Positions 21,266 through 32,559 of a stretch of 64,000 nucleotides of DNA are shown here, piece by piece. Numbering within the stretch: position 1 is the stretch's first letter; each line of letters begins with the position of its first letter. The notes beneath the pieces are model-generated. The model searched no databases, was not told the origin of the DNA, and saw nothing but the letters and a program-made list of their open reading frames with translations. The stretch covers positions 431,542,421 to 431,606,420 of the forward strand of contig CM060900.1 in the NCBI GenBank assembly GCA_030762935.1, written 5' to 3'. Origin of the DNA: Hymenopus coronatus (taxonomy: Eukaryota; Arthropoda; Insecta; Mantodea; Hymenopodidae). A program made the position numbers and the translations under genes.

Positions 21266-21925
21266 CACACGGCTTGTGTGATAAAACAATTAAACCAAGC
21301 TAATATTTAGTTTAAGGGACATTTTAGAACATCTGTGGAAGTAACGCTATTTTGGAAGGAAAACCAATGTGCTACGCAGGGACCTTTGTTAGTAAGCTAA
21401 GTGTCTGTGATGATTTTAGTGCAATAATACACTATGTCTAAGTGACAGGGAATAAACTATAACCAGGGAATTCATCATTGTCTGCTATAGTCACATGATC
21501 ACTTTCAACTAACTCGTGACTCGGAACGTAACCAAAACGTTGGAAGCTGACCAGTGGAGAGAATCCAACATGACAATGCGCGCTACTGTATAACCCCAGA
21601 CTCTGACAAACAGTCATGAGTTCGATTAGATTTCTGAGAGGAGATCCTGCGGCACGATGTGTAAAAATCTTCCCGCGACTTGACTTAATGACAGCTAACT
21701 AGAAAAACTGTATAGTAAGGTAAATAGTGAATTGAAAGCTAGGAGCAAAAAGTGACAATTATACCTAGTAATAAACGTATGGATATTAAAGCAGGAAATA
21801 ACAGTGTTTTTAATTACTCCATTTACATATCCCACCCAGAGTGAGTCGCTTCTATGCTCTGTCGGAAGTAGACCATATTTTAATGACTTGAGACTAATAG
21901 TCGAGAACCAATAGACAAACTATAA
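21266..21925. other. Unassigned DNA
   Basis: No repeat family or coding region recognised. Moderately AT-rich. Confidence 0.3.
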
Positions 21926-22424
21926 ACAGGGTGTTTCAAAACGACACCAATCGAAGATGTGAACCCTGTTGGACATTCCGTATGTGATACGTGAATATAA
22001 TTTTCAGCTCTAAGTTCGGTACATAGAAAAACTGTCATAAAATCATAATGGATTAGGCAATCGTACATAATCAAATGGCACATGCCTGGGCCACTACAAG
22101 AGAGATGCCGGTTGGTAGAGAAGGTCCCAGTCGCGTGGTGTAGGCGTGGTTTGATAGATACCCGGCGCAGCACAGGTCACCTTAGTAATGGAAAACGTAG
22201 CATGTGGGTTTTGTTATGTGTTTCGTATAACACGTTCTGAGGTTGTTTACGTGGCGTATGACAACCGTTGTTCCTTCGCTGTCTAAACCCAAATGTGTGC
22301 AATTTTTAAACATACAAAAATTTAAATAGAAGAGTTTGAATGTTGCGACATCAAGTTTCGGACAAGTCAAAGTGTAAGCTAATCGAAAGCTATTTTCGTT
22401 CGGTGTCGTTTTGAAACAGCCTGT
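21926..22424. mobile_element. MITE with about 23-bp terminal inverted repeats
   Basis: The left end ACAGGGTGTTTCAAAACGAC (21926 on) and the inverted right end (GTCGTTTTGAAACAGCCTGT, ending 22424) match at all but one of about 23 positions. TA-rich bases flank both sides, compatible with a TA or TATA target. The 0.5 kb inside has no transposase-like ORF; the 97-residue minus-strand opening has no motif. The ends resemble IS630/Tc1/mariner-type MITEs, but I cannot assign the family. Confidence 0.75.
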
Positions 22425-22557
22425 ATATTATGACACTTTAATGACGCAGCAAATATTAATACACCCACAACGACAAGAGTCGCTACAATATTCTATAGAG
22501 AATATGCTGGTAACACCTAATACAACTGTTAGATAGGCACCACTAATAGGTTTGGGG

Positions 22558-22805
22558 GAGTGGCAAGAAAGGGATATTTATAGTGCTTAACGTCCGCTTT
22601 TACTACCATGGCACCGCAGGCCATGACACTGACGACACATAAAATGAAAATGGAGCACCGATTGAATGTGACAACGGGGGAAACCGGAGAACACGAAGAA
22701 AACCTGCACCACTTTGTCCACCACAAATCTCACATTAATCATGGGATTGAAGCCGGGCCGTATAGCTGAGAGGCGAGCGGTCTAACCACTCGGCCAAGGC
22801 GCGGC
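22558..22805 (-). mobile_element. SINE-E2, minus strand
   Basis: The head reads GGCCGAGTGGTTAGACCGCT on the minus strand, a well-kept A box of a class II tRNA. The body matches SINE-E (GGTTTTCTTCGTGTTCTCCG), but the tail differs: GGTGCCATGGTAGTAAAAGC followed by GGACGTTAAGCACTATAA. The same tail is seen at 46283-46533. Confidence 0.7.
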
Positions 22806-22980
22806 CAAGTAAGGTGTAGATATCTAATGAAAAGGGCACAGAAATTTGTGTATAGAACCTTGAGCTTAGAATAAAGAAATTTGTTAAAACAGTGTTTAGC
22901 ATATCAAGAAAAAGGCGTTAAAAATAATGGATGGGTAAATTGTAACAATTTAGAAAGTAATGGGTTATGGGAGACGTGGA

Positions 22981-23276
22981 AATGTAAATGGCGTGTTATT
23001 TATGGACGCTCTTTGACTGCTGTGGTTCTCAGCGTCCCATTCTAAATTGGGTGTGAAAGACCGCTTAATTTTGCTCAGAGGCCTCTCATTCAGGCTTGAG
23101 GTTCTTTTACGTGCCTTAAATCTCCGACACGGGACAAACAGCTTCACATCCCTTCCGAAGGAAGCCATGCTAACGATTTTTACACCCGAAAAATTCCATC
23201 ACCCTCCGCCGGGATTGAACCCAAGACCTTGGGTATATAAAGTTAGAATGGTAACCATTACACCACGGAGGACGAC
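22981..23276 (-). mobile_element. SINE-A, minus strand, full length
   Basis: Full-length member with GTGTAATGGTTACCATTC and a B box GGGTTCAATCCCGG read on the minus strand. Its tail is toward 22981. Confidence 0.8.
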
Positions 23277-23289
23277 GGGCGATATTAGG

Positions 23290-23425
23290 CAGAAGAGAAA
23301 ACAATGTGAATAATTTCTGGAAATTAGCAAGAAAGAGATTGGATACAGAAATACAAAAAAGATTTAGTAAGGTAGCCGAAAAGAGTCTTCTATATGCCTA
23401 CCGAGAAAGGTTTACGGTAAAAAGA
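23290..23425 (+). pseudogene. Possible non-LTR ORF2 C-terminal piece
   Basis: One plus-strand frame reads NNFWKLARKRLDTEIQKRFS followed by more charged residues, similar in flavour to the region before the C-terminal finger of some non-LTR ORF2 proteins. TCE copy 8 interrupts it. The assignment is tentative. Confidence 0.25.
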
Positions 23426-24320
23426 AAAATCTGATGTGTTGCATTCACATGACTTTCTCTGCATTTCTGTAACAAATTATTGTTAATAAGCTTATTCTTC
23501 TATCTACTTCACGCTAATGGAGGTAAACATTAGCAGAAACGGTCGTATTACTTAGTTCCTTACCAAGTAGAAGGAAAATAAAGGAATACACTAGACTAAA
23601 CTGACAGTCAAATGTTTTAAGATGTGTTTGCTATGAGATTGAAATGCATTTCTTTACGCGACCAGGAGTTGACAAGTTCCCGTATGAGAAATGTTTAATT
23701 ATTTTAAGACTAAAACCAATAATGAAGAATATCTCGAAAACGGCCAACTCCACGAACAATATGTATATGATATAAATTAGTGTTTTAATGAGATCTAAAT
23801 TTTTTGTGTGTAAGTTTTTGCCTATCTCTTACGGTTTACTATTTATGAAAAATTAAAAAAAAAATGAAAAATCATCCATTATAAGAAGTCTTCAGAGGAC
23901 ATTACTAGAAAATTTAAGATATACATTTTATATGTCATGTTAATGTCTTAATTATAAGAGATTTTAATAAAGAATTCGTTAGAGCGGTATTTGAGAAAAT
24001 CAAAACGTTCTAAAATGTTTCCATCTAAAGGGTAGATGGGGATGGGGAGATTTTCTTGAAAATCTTCCTGTCGCATCCTTGAAAGATACTGAACATAAAT
24101 ACCAAGTTTGATATTTAACAGACTTTTCGTTTTTGGGCTATTCTGACCACAGGTACGTACACAAATACACAGACACACCCAGACATTTATCTAAAAGTGT
24201 TTTTTTTATTCAGGGTGTTATAAAACATGTATTTCCGGTGAAATCTCGGTATATAATTTTGGGTGCAATACAAAACCTTCTCTATACACTATGTACATAG
24301 TACGTGTAGAGAAAGTAAAA
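23426..24320 (-). mobile_element. TCE repeat, copy 8, full length
   Basis: Well-preserved copy from the conserved AAAAATCTGATGTGTTGC (23426) to GTAGAGAAAGTAAAAA (24320). On the minus strand the start has the hairpin ACTATGTACATAGT. The GT tract is short. Confidence 0.85.
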
Positions 24321-24650
24321 ACGTATAGACATGACAACAAAGAGGGGCGAGAAAGCATTGCATGCTGAGGGCATGAGTATGGAGGCTAAAACGTCTAACG
24401 ACGGATATAAAACCAGTGTCCTACATGTGGTGACAATGAACATCTTGAACACGTAATATTTAAATGAAAAGGAGCTAAAACATGGAGAAAAGTATACACG
24501 AATTAGGAGTGGTTTAGATTAGAGATAAACATGGTTACAACTCAAATGTTCCATAAAGTCTAAGAATGTAGGACAATATTTTAATACAGTGAGAAACAAA
24601 TGGATATGGACAGTAAATAAAATTAAGAAAAATTTGCAAATGAGACAGCA
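24321..24650 (+). pseudogene. Non-LTR ORF2 C-terminal finger remnant
   Basis: A plus-strand frame reads NQCPTCGDNEHLEHVIFK, matching the C-P-x-C-x(3)-E-x(2)-E-H-V-[IL]-x-x-C finger near the end of many non-LTR ORF2 proteins; the last Cys is replaced by a stop. Together with the piece at 23290-23425 it suggests an element that TCE copy 8 split in two. Confidence 0.45.
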
Positions 24651-25329
24651 CATTAGAATTAAAGAACACCTGTAAAGGAGTATTGTAAAATATGCGTATG
24701 ACTGGCAAAGAGCCAGGGCTCAACTCCAGTCGTCTTGACGCCTTAAGTATAACAAATAAATAAAATGTAACCATATCCAAGCCACCAGTCACAAAATAGT
24801 GCAATTTTTTCTCACTTTTGGGTTTCTCCTTATGGATATTCCTCTCTCAATGTATTAGTACTGGATACTCAGAACTTGGTTAGTTTGCAACATGTTAAGA
24901 GTCTCTTAATTATAACATTTGACACTGAATTCAGTGCCTTACTATTTGACTTATTGCCACTAAACTTAGCAATAATAGTCCTATGTCGTCCAATTCAACG
25001 ATGGTAATGAGGTAATTTTATTATTTATTTATGATTAATTGGTCATGTAGGCCTATGAACTACAACTTCAATAGCCAATTTCATAACGTTAAGTGTATAC
25101 AGTAATAAGTTATAACAGTATTTAATATCTTTTTTAATTTATGCAGCTTAACTGGGAATTAGAATAAAAGAAAAGCAAAAACATTATATTTTTCGAATTT
25201 AGGACCCTTTTTCTAGGCAGGATATTTTCTGTATCCATTGTCTTTTTAATTGGTAATTAAGTGTCCAAATATCGGGGTCATAAGCCATAATGAAGTTGTA
25301 CCTTGGAGTTGTCCAATGTTGTTCCTTTC
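24651..25329. other. AT-rich DNA, nothing recognised
   Basis: No repeat family recognised and no significant ORF. Confidence 0.3.
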
Positions 25330-26028
25330 CTCTCATAAATTATAAATAAGTTTACTTCTGTGTATTTTAATGTCTACCATCAATGGAAAATGTACACTGT
25401 TCGTATTTAAACTTGATACCTTAAAATTACTTAAATGTGTTCCATAGTAATTGGCAGCAATACATAATCAATCACACTTTAACCTTATTACTAATTAACG
25501 AAATTGTATTCCGCATTCTCGTCTTCATCGTATTTCCGATTCAAAATATCCAAGGCATTCAATTCACAAAATTCTATAAAATTTTCATACCCTGTATTTG
25601 TCTTTGCTCTGTCTAAACTTTTCTGGTTTCTCCAAAATTTCACTATTCATCCAGTTATTTCCGCCATATACCTTTCCCCAATCCTAATATTCATATGATC
25701 TCAGTGTTTACAAATGTCTCCATTAATATTTCTAAATCTTGTTTTAATTGGTTAAGGGGGTAAGGATTATGAAAACGCAAGGGAAGAAGAAGAGGGGGAT
25801 TATAGACTATTCCTCTGCATATTATATTTTCGTCTAATTATCCTTATTGTCATCCTCACAAAGATACCTGTAACTTCGAAACCCTCCTTTTTCTTGCTAC
25901 CATTTCTCCTTTTATCCCAATGTATTCAATCCCTTTAGATGCATAAATCTGCTCCTCTTTTAGCCATGTTTCAGCCACCACAACGTAGTCAAATTCTGTT
26001 GGATCTAAGCTTCCGCGTGTGATTTATT
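25330..26028 (-). pseudogene. Non-LTR endonuclease (APE-type) fossil
   Basis: The minus strand reads DPTEFDYVVVAETWLKEEQI (about 26005-25950), matching the D-x-x-x-x-T-E-T-W-L motif of the endonuclease N-terminus. Further on it reads MNIRIGERY, then FIEFCELNALDILN and DENAEYNF, as in the G-D-x-N-x-R-I-G ... E-F-x-E ... L-x-I-L-N pattern. Finally VHFPLMVDIK (near 25360) matches the terminal S-D-H-F-P motif, with Asp lost. At least two stops and a frame change occur. No reverse transcriptase follows, so this is a 5' fragment. Confidence 0.7.
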
Positions 26029-26044
26029 TTTACCTCCCTCTTTT

Positions 26045-26910
26045 TTACCTTCTCTACACGTACCTACTATGAATACACTTAGTGTGTAAAGATGGTATTG
26101 TATTGTACCCAAAATTTAACTACCCAAATTTCACCGAAAATGCATATTTTGGGCCCCCTGAATCCAAAAAATAAGCATTTTTTGAAAAAGGTCCGGTGTG
26201 CGTGCGCGTGTGTGTGTGTGACTGTGGACATCATAGCTCAAAGACGAAAAGTCCGTTAAATACCAAACTTGGTATTGAAGTTCAGTACCTTCCAAGAAAT
26301 TTTCCCACCCCAATTACTCTTTACATGGAAAAATTTTCAAAAATTTGATTTTCTCAAAAATAGCTCTAACGATTTTCATTAACATATCATAGATATATTA
26401 AAGATATTTACCTGACAAATTAAATGTATATCTTGTATTTTCTGGGAGTAGCTTCTGAACACTACTTTATTCTGGATGAATTTTACGGAATTTTGCATAA
26501 CTGGCAAACCATAAGAGATAGATAAAAATTACTTAATAGAGATTGTCGAGCTCGTTGAAACACACAATTTATGTTATATACTTTTTTTTCGTGGAGTTAT
26601 TGTGTTTGAGATATTGCATGCTATTGGTTTCAGCTTTCACATATTTATAATCTTCTCATACGGGAATTTGTCAACTCCTATCCATACAGACAAAGGAACA
26701 TTAATCACATACCAACCAGCTTTTGTCTATGACTTTAGGCTATTCTGTTGCCTTATTTCCCTTTTATTTACATGGAAGCAAGTAGTAGAAACATTTCTGC
26801 TAATTTTGTCTGGAATAGCATGAAGTAAATAAAAGAATAAACTTTTTAGCAATAATTTGTTGCAGAGATGTAGAGAGAGTCATGTGAATGGAACACATCA
26901 GATTTTTTTG
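26045..26910 (+). mobile_element. TCE repeat, copy 9
   Basis: Full length, with the start CCTTCTCTACACG and the end GAACACATCAGATTTTTTT. Its 3' half shares private variants with copy 3 (for example GAGATTGTCGAGCTCGTTG). Confidence 0.8.
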
Positions 26911-26926
26911 TTTGTTTTGTAATAGT

Positions 26927-27419
26927 CATGTATACAGAATCTGGCACATTTCCCAAGTGAAAGTAGATATTTAACCAGCTGATCAATAAATACCACCGGC
27001 GATTCATTATTATTCTCAGAGAATTGTAGCAGTGGGAGCTTACTAAGTACATTACAAAATGCATGGTTACCGCCTCCAGAAATACATGAACTCCCTACAT
27101 CACCTATAAGCAGACGACACGCGAGGGTTTCCATGATCAAACTTAAGTTGCCTGCATAACCCAAATTCTCGTGCCTAGCACTCGTTATATTGTCTTTCAC
27201 ACTGCGATTGTTTACATCATGTACACATATTCTGTTGGTCACTCAACTGGCGTGAGAAATTGCACCTTTTTGATTATCAATTGACTTTACATCTAACTTT
27301 AACAGCTCGTGGTGAGCGTCAGCATGTTCCTTGTGTGACTTGGCAAGTTTATGCTTCATTTCAGCACTTCTGTTATCCACATCCTTCTGAATTTGATGCG
27401 GTCTTTCACTCCACTCCTT
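26927..27419 (-). pseudogene. gag-like fragment, cassette copy 2
   Basis: Almost identical to 3690-4197; by eye only about two substitutions and one four-base gap over some 490 bases. The minus-strand frame of 114 codons keeps the FSENNNESPVVFIDQ motif, with Ser-to-Cys and Glu-to-Gly changes. It lies between TCE copies 9 and 10, as the first cassette lies between copies 3 and 4. Confidence 0.5.
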
Positions 27420-27967
27420 TTTACTTTCTCTACGCGTACTATGTAAATAGTGTATAGAGACGGTGTTATAAAGCTCCCAAAAATTCGATAACGAGATTTC
27501 ACCGGAAATACATGTTTGGGTCCTCCTGAATCAAAAAAAGCATTTTTGCGAAAAGGTCCGCGTGCGCGGGTGTGTGCGTGTGTGTATGTGTGTGTATGTG
27601 GACAGCATAGCTCAAAAGCGAAAAGTCCGTTAAAAGCCAAATTTGGTATTTATGTCCAGTATCTTCCAAGGATGCGACACGAAGATTTTCAAGTAAATTC
27701 CGACACCCCCAACTACCACTTACATTGAAAATTTTTCAAACATATTGACTTTCTCAAAAATGGCTCTAGCGATTTTGATTAAAATATCGTATATTAAAGA
27801 TATTTACCTGGCAAATAAAATGTATACCTTGAAATTTCTGGCAATTGCCTCTGAACACTACTTTATTCTGGATGAATTTTAGTAATTTTGCATAATTAGC
27901 AAACCGTACGAGATAGACAAAAACTTGCTTACAAGGAAATGTAGAGCTCGTTAAAACACACAATGTA
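27420..27967 (+). mobile_element. TCE repeat, copy 10, 3' truncated
   Basis: The 5' 0.55 kb of a TCE, closest to copy 4. It stops at AACACACAATGTATGTT where the minisatellite begins; the 3' third is missing. The GT/GC tract is at 27558-27600. Confidence 0.8.
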
Positions 27968-28447
27968 TGTTGGGTGGGTGGGTGGGTGGGTGGTTGGGTG
28001 GATGGATGGATGGATGGATGGATGGATGGATGGGTGGGTGGTTTGGTGGGTTGGTGGATGGGTGGATGGGTGGATGGATAGATGGGTGGATGGCTGAATG
28101 GGTGGATGGGTGGATGCGTGAATGGACGGATGGACGGATGGACGGATGGATGGTTAGGTGGGTTTGTGGATGGATGGATGGATGGAAGGATGGATGGATG
28201 GGTGGGTGGGTGGGTGGATGGATGGGTGGATGGGTGGACGGACGGAGGGACGGACGGACGGATGGATGGATGGATGGATGGGTGGATGGACGGGTGGGTG
28301 GATGGACGGATGGACAGATGGACGGAGGGAAGGACGGGCGGAGGGACGGACGGACGGACGGACGGATGGGTGGATGGGTGGATGGATGGATGGATGGATG
28401 GATTGACGGACGGATGGATGGACGGATGGATGTACGGATGGATGGAT
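27968..28447. repeat. GGAT/GGGT/GGAC minisatellite
   Basis: About 480 bases of tetranucleotide variants with phase largely held. Blocks rich in GGAT, GGGT and GGAC alternate, suggesting higher-order duplication. Long openings on both strands arise because these tetramers contain no stop codons; they are not genes. Confidence 0.95.
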
Positions 28448-28823
28448 TATTTGCCAGAACAATACTAAATTTGTGTAGCAACGTCAGCAAGTGTATAAAT
28501 AACAAAACTAGTCACAAAAACATGCTGCTCATACAACTGTAAAACTCGGAAATACTGTACAGTGGATTGGAGAGTATAATAGTCTTAACTTTTCTTTTGA
28601 ATAATGATAAGAACAAGGTTTTGGCATTGGTGGAAAGGCTGTTAAATATGTTTAAAGATAGGGTTTCAAAAGAGTTTTGAACTTTGCTATATTTAACATT
28701 TTGCAATATAGATGTTTGCAGTATTTCTTGTGGAATGATTATGAACAGGGGAACCCGATGTATATGCATTTAAATTCATCTTAACAAATAATAAACAATT
28801 CAGAACAAACAAAGATGTCATAG
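28448..28823. other. Unassigned AT-rich DNA
   Basis: Nothing recognised. Confidence 0.3.
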
Positions 28824-29590
28824 TCAATATACCCAATTTAAGAAATAAAGGTTTGAGATGTGTTGGGGGGATACACCACTCATAAGCCTGATGGCATTCT
28901 TTAGAAGCACAAAAATATTTCTTGGCAGAAACATGGTTGTCCCAGAATAAAATAGCATACTTCCAGTGCTATTTATACATTCATAATATATGGTTTTCAA
29001 AGCATTCAAAGATAAGTATTTTTTTAAAATTCTTAATAAATACAGTCCTCTGCTTATTTTGTTAGCAACACTGGTGATATAAGTATGCCAAACTAGATAC
29101 GGTTGGATATTATCTGTCAAACTCGTAAAAGAATTGGCAATTGAATCTGATTTACATAAATTAACATTAAAAGCTAAATCAACAGTATTTCTCTAATTAA
29201 CAATAAGGCTATTATGTTTACACTAGTTTTGAATTATATTGGATAACATTACAGTTTTAGAACCCATAAGAGTTATATCATTGAGAGATATATTGATTGC
29301 CAAATCATAAGCATAGAGGTAAGTCTTTGAAAAATTGCCTTGTACATTTTATGGGAGATCATTGACATAAATGATAAAAAACAGGGGTCAAAGTATGGAG
29401 CCCTGTGGCACACCATGTTCCATCAATTTGATTTGTCGATATTTATCATTTACATAAACAGACTGATACCTATTTAATAAATATGATCTAAGCAGTTTCA
29501 AACTGTCGTCATGAAAACCATAAAAGTTAAGTTTTTTAAGCAAAGTATCGTGTGAAATAGAGTCGAAAGTACTTGTTGCCTATTTCTATA
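28824..29590 (-). pseudogene. CR1/Jockey-type reverse transcriptase fossil
   Basis: The minus strand reads FDSISHDTLLKKLNFYGFHD (around 29575), then GVPQGSIL-stop-PLFFIIYVNDLP (29414 downward), then YAYDLAI at 29315-29304, where the catalytic Y-A-D-D should be. The thumb follows in the open 98-codon frame 29120-28824, with KISRGLYLLRILKKYLSLNA and IYYECINS. This is the A-to-thumb half of an RT of the CR1/Jockey/LOA group. The first catalytic Asp of the YADD box is Tyr, and several stops are present, so it is dead. The endonuclease half is absent. Confidence 0.85.
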
Positions 29591-30092
29591 ATTTAAATAT
29601 CTTATTCTAATAAACGTTGAGAGTCTTGTATAGCCTTGTAGTTACTTACTGGTCTGTTATAAACCTTTAGGTCCCCTAAACCGCAAGGCAATGCTGAAGA
29701 GCAGCCCAGACACATGTCTATTGACTTTTAGAATGTTGAGCGGCATATTATTTCAAAGAAAATAGTGTTTCTGTTAGAGGTAACGTTAAAGAACCCATTT
29801 TAGGTCTCGGATAAGCTTGCTGATTTCAGGGAAAATGGCTTTGGTCCAAAGTGCTTGAAGTATTTCCGTGTGCAGGCTTAATTATTCACTTCTTCTCTAG
29901 AATGCCAATTGAACAAATTAATTGTGAGCAGAATCTATTTGAAGTTGAAGTATCTTATAAACAGGGCTGGAATTCGAATGACATGTCATCATTTAATTTT
30001 TGCGTCATAGACATTGCTAACGTGTACATAAATCCTTGTCATGGGTCCCATATTATGAAAATGCACATATATTAGGTCTTTTCATACATTCT
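29591..30092. other. Unassigned DNA
   Basis: No repeat or coding feature recognised between the RT fossil and the next TCE. Confidence 0.3.
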
Positions 30093-30222
30093 TTTACTTT
30101 CTCTACTCGCATTATGTAGGTACATGGTATATATAGAAGGTATTGTACTGCACCAAAAAATTTGATACCAACATTTCACCGGAAATAACATGTTTTGGGA
30201 CCCCCCCGAATAAAAAAAATAA
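30093..30222 (+). repeat. TCE 5'-end fragment, copy 11
   Basis: Only the first 130 bases of a TCE, ending after a C-run (30204-30207) and an A-run. It abuts the start of copy 12 in the same orientation, so the pair looks like a head-end duplication or an insertion of one copy into the next. Confidence 0.75.
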
Positions 30223-31055
30223 TTTTACTTTCTCTACACGTACTATGTACATAGTATATAGAGAAGTTATTGTATTGCACCCAAAAATTTTATACCGAGA
30301 TTGCACCAGAAATACATATTTGGGACATCCAGAATCCAAAAAATAGAAAAAGGTCCGCGTGTGTGTCTGTGTGTGCCTGTGAGCAGCACAGCTCGAAAAC
30401 GAAAAGGCGGTTAAGTAAAGAATTTGGTATTTAAGTTGAGCATCTTCCAACGACAGGACATGAAGATTTGCAAGAAAATCCCCCCACTATCAACTACATT
30501 TTATGTGGAACATTTTTTTGAAAATTTTAGTTTTCTTAAAAATGGCTGTAATGATTTTGATTACAATTTCTCATATTTAGGATATTTACATAACAAATAA
30601 CATGTAAGTATATCTTCAATTTTCTGGGAATAGGCTCTGAAGATCTTTATTCTTGATGATTTTTTTTCTGAATTTTGCACACCTGGTAATCTGTAAGGGA
30701 TAGACAAAAACTTACAATACAAAAACGTGGATCTCCTTAAAACACACACTTCATGTTTTATTTATAATTTTTTTCTCGTGAAGTTGACCATTTTCGAGAT
30801 ATTCCTCGTTATTGGTTTCAGGTACTTATCCTTTTCGCATATCTACGGGAACTTGTCTACTTCTGGCCACGCAAAGAAACGAATTTCAACACAATCATAT
30901 TTTGGAACCTAGTGTATCCCCTTATTTCCTTTCTTCTTATAAGGAACTAAATAATAAAACCGTTTCAGCTAATGTTTACCGCGATTAGCATGAATTAGCA
31001 ACTATTTGTTATAGAGACGTAGAGAAAGTCATGTGAACGAAACGCATAATTTTTT
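30223..31055 (+). mobile_element. TCE repeat, copy 12, full length
   Basis: Intact ends: ACTTTCTCTACACGTACTAT at the start and GTAGAGAAAGTCATGTGAAC at the finish. The 5' hairpin is well preserved: ACTATGTACATAGT flanked by arms that pair with TAGAGAAGT. Confidence 0.85.
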
Positions 31056-31340
31056 ATTTTGCATTCATTATTTTGTCATTTCCTTCGCCTTCATTTGGTC
31101 ATAATTTTGCATTTATATTCCATATACAAACGTTTGTATAATTTGTTATATTTTGCATAGGTAAGGAGGGATAACTTTTACTGCAAAATCTTAATAAATT
31201 TCAGTAGTAAGTATTCAGCATAGAAACCAGAGTAGCTTGATATATACTTTACTCGCATTCTTGGGGTAGAAAATTAAATTCTATATAATGCTCAGTCTGG
31301 AAAGGGTTGCTTGCGGGTGGATGGTAGCTATTGTCAGGGG

Positions 31341-32240
31341 GAAAAAATGGTGTGTTCCATTCGTATGACTTTCTCTACCTGTTCTGTAAACATGCTATTC
31401 CTACGAAAGGTTATTCGTTTATCCGCTTTACGCTAATCGAGATAAATATTAGCAGAAATTGTCTTATTTTTTGCTTCCTACTAAGCAGGCGGGAAAAAAA
31501 GGTATATACACACACAAACACACACACACACACACACACACACCTTTCAAAAGTCGGTCGATGTGTGAACAATTGAAGTTAGGTTCGCTTTACATTTCCA
31601 GAAAAACAAAAGAGAGATGAAACGAACGCGTTTGAGAAGTTCCGTAGTTTAAAATTGAAACCAATAACAAGAAATTCACCGGAAACGGTCAACTCTACAG
31701 CAAAATAGTATATTATATAAATGTGTATTTTAATGAAGTTACATATTTTGAGTAGTAAGATTCTCTCTAGCTCTTACGGTTTAACAGTTATGCACAATTC
31801 AGCAAAATTCATTCAGGAACGAACAGGTCTTTAGAAACTATTCCCAGAAAATTGAAAACGTTAATTTGTGATATAAATAGCTTTAATACAGGTATGTCTA
31901 TAAAAATCGTTACAGCAATTTTTGAGAAAAACAAAGTTTGGGATGGGGGTATATCCTTTGAATCTCCATGTTGCAGCCTTGGAAGATACCATTCTTAAAT
32001 ATCAAGTTTGGTATTTAACGGTATTTTAGTTTTTGAGCTATGCTGTCCAACGACACACACACACACACACACACACTCACACACACACACACACACACAC
32101 ACACAAAGCGTTTTCTAAAAATGCTTTTTTGGACTCAGGGAACCTGAAAACATAAATTTCCGGTGAAATTTCGATAAATGGAAGACAAATATATGGAATA
32201 CAATACCTTCTCTATTGACTATGCACATATAAAAAAGTAA
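31341..32240 (-). mobile_element. TCE repeat, copy 13, with expanded CA tracts
   Basis: Full-length minus-strand copy. The usual microsatellite place holds about 50 bases of CA (32053-32104). A second CA tract lies at 31504-31542 within the 3' third, which is not seen in other copies. Confidence 0.8.
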
Positions 32241-32559
32241 TCAGAATAAGAATCAGTTTTCCATTTCTTCGTTAATAAATGCACACATTAGATTTCCATT
32301 GTTTTTAAATTACGTATGCCATGGACTGAAGTACTCTTCATTCGCAAAACAAAACAAAAACAAAAAAGAAAACAAAAAAAGTTATATACCTATACTATTT
32401 GAGAACTCAAGCGATTAACGCTGTAGTTTTATAGACATGCTTTAAAACAGAAACAACAACACCAACAAATGTCGAGATCATTATTCTAGAGAAAAAAAAA
32501 ACATCTTAAATAAAAGAAAATAGACTGGAAAAAACAACAAAAGACGAATAAAACACCAG

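Noticed and set aside
21880..22173. 97-codon ORF inside the MITE
   Set aside because: No motif, it crosses the TIR, and the element is typical of non-coding MITEs.
27967..28542. Long ORFs on both strands (up to 191 codons) rich in Trp/Asp/Gly or Pro/His/Ser
   Set aside because: They are produced by the stop-free tetranucleotide repeat and are open in several frames at once.
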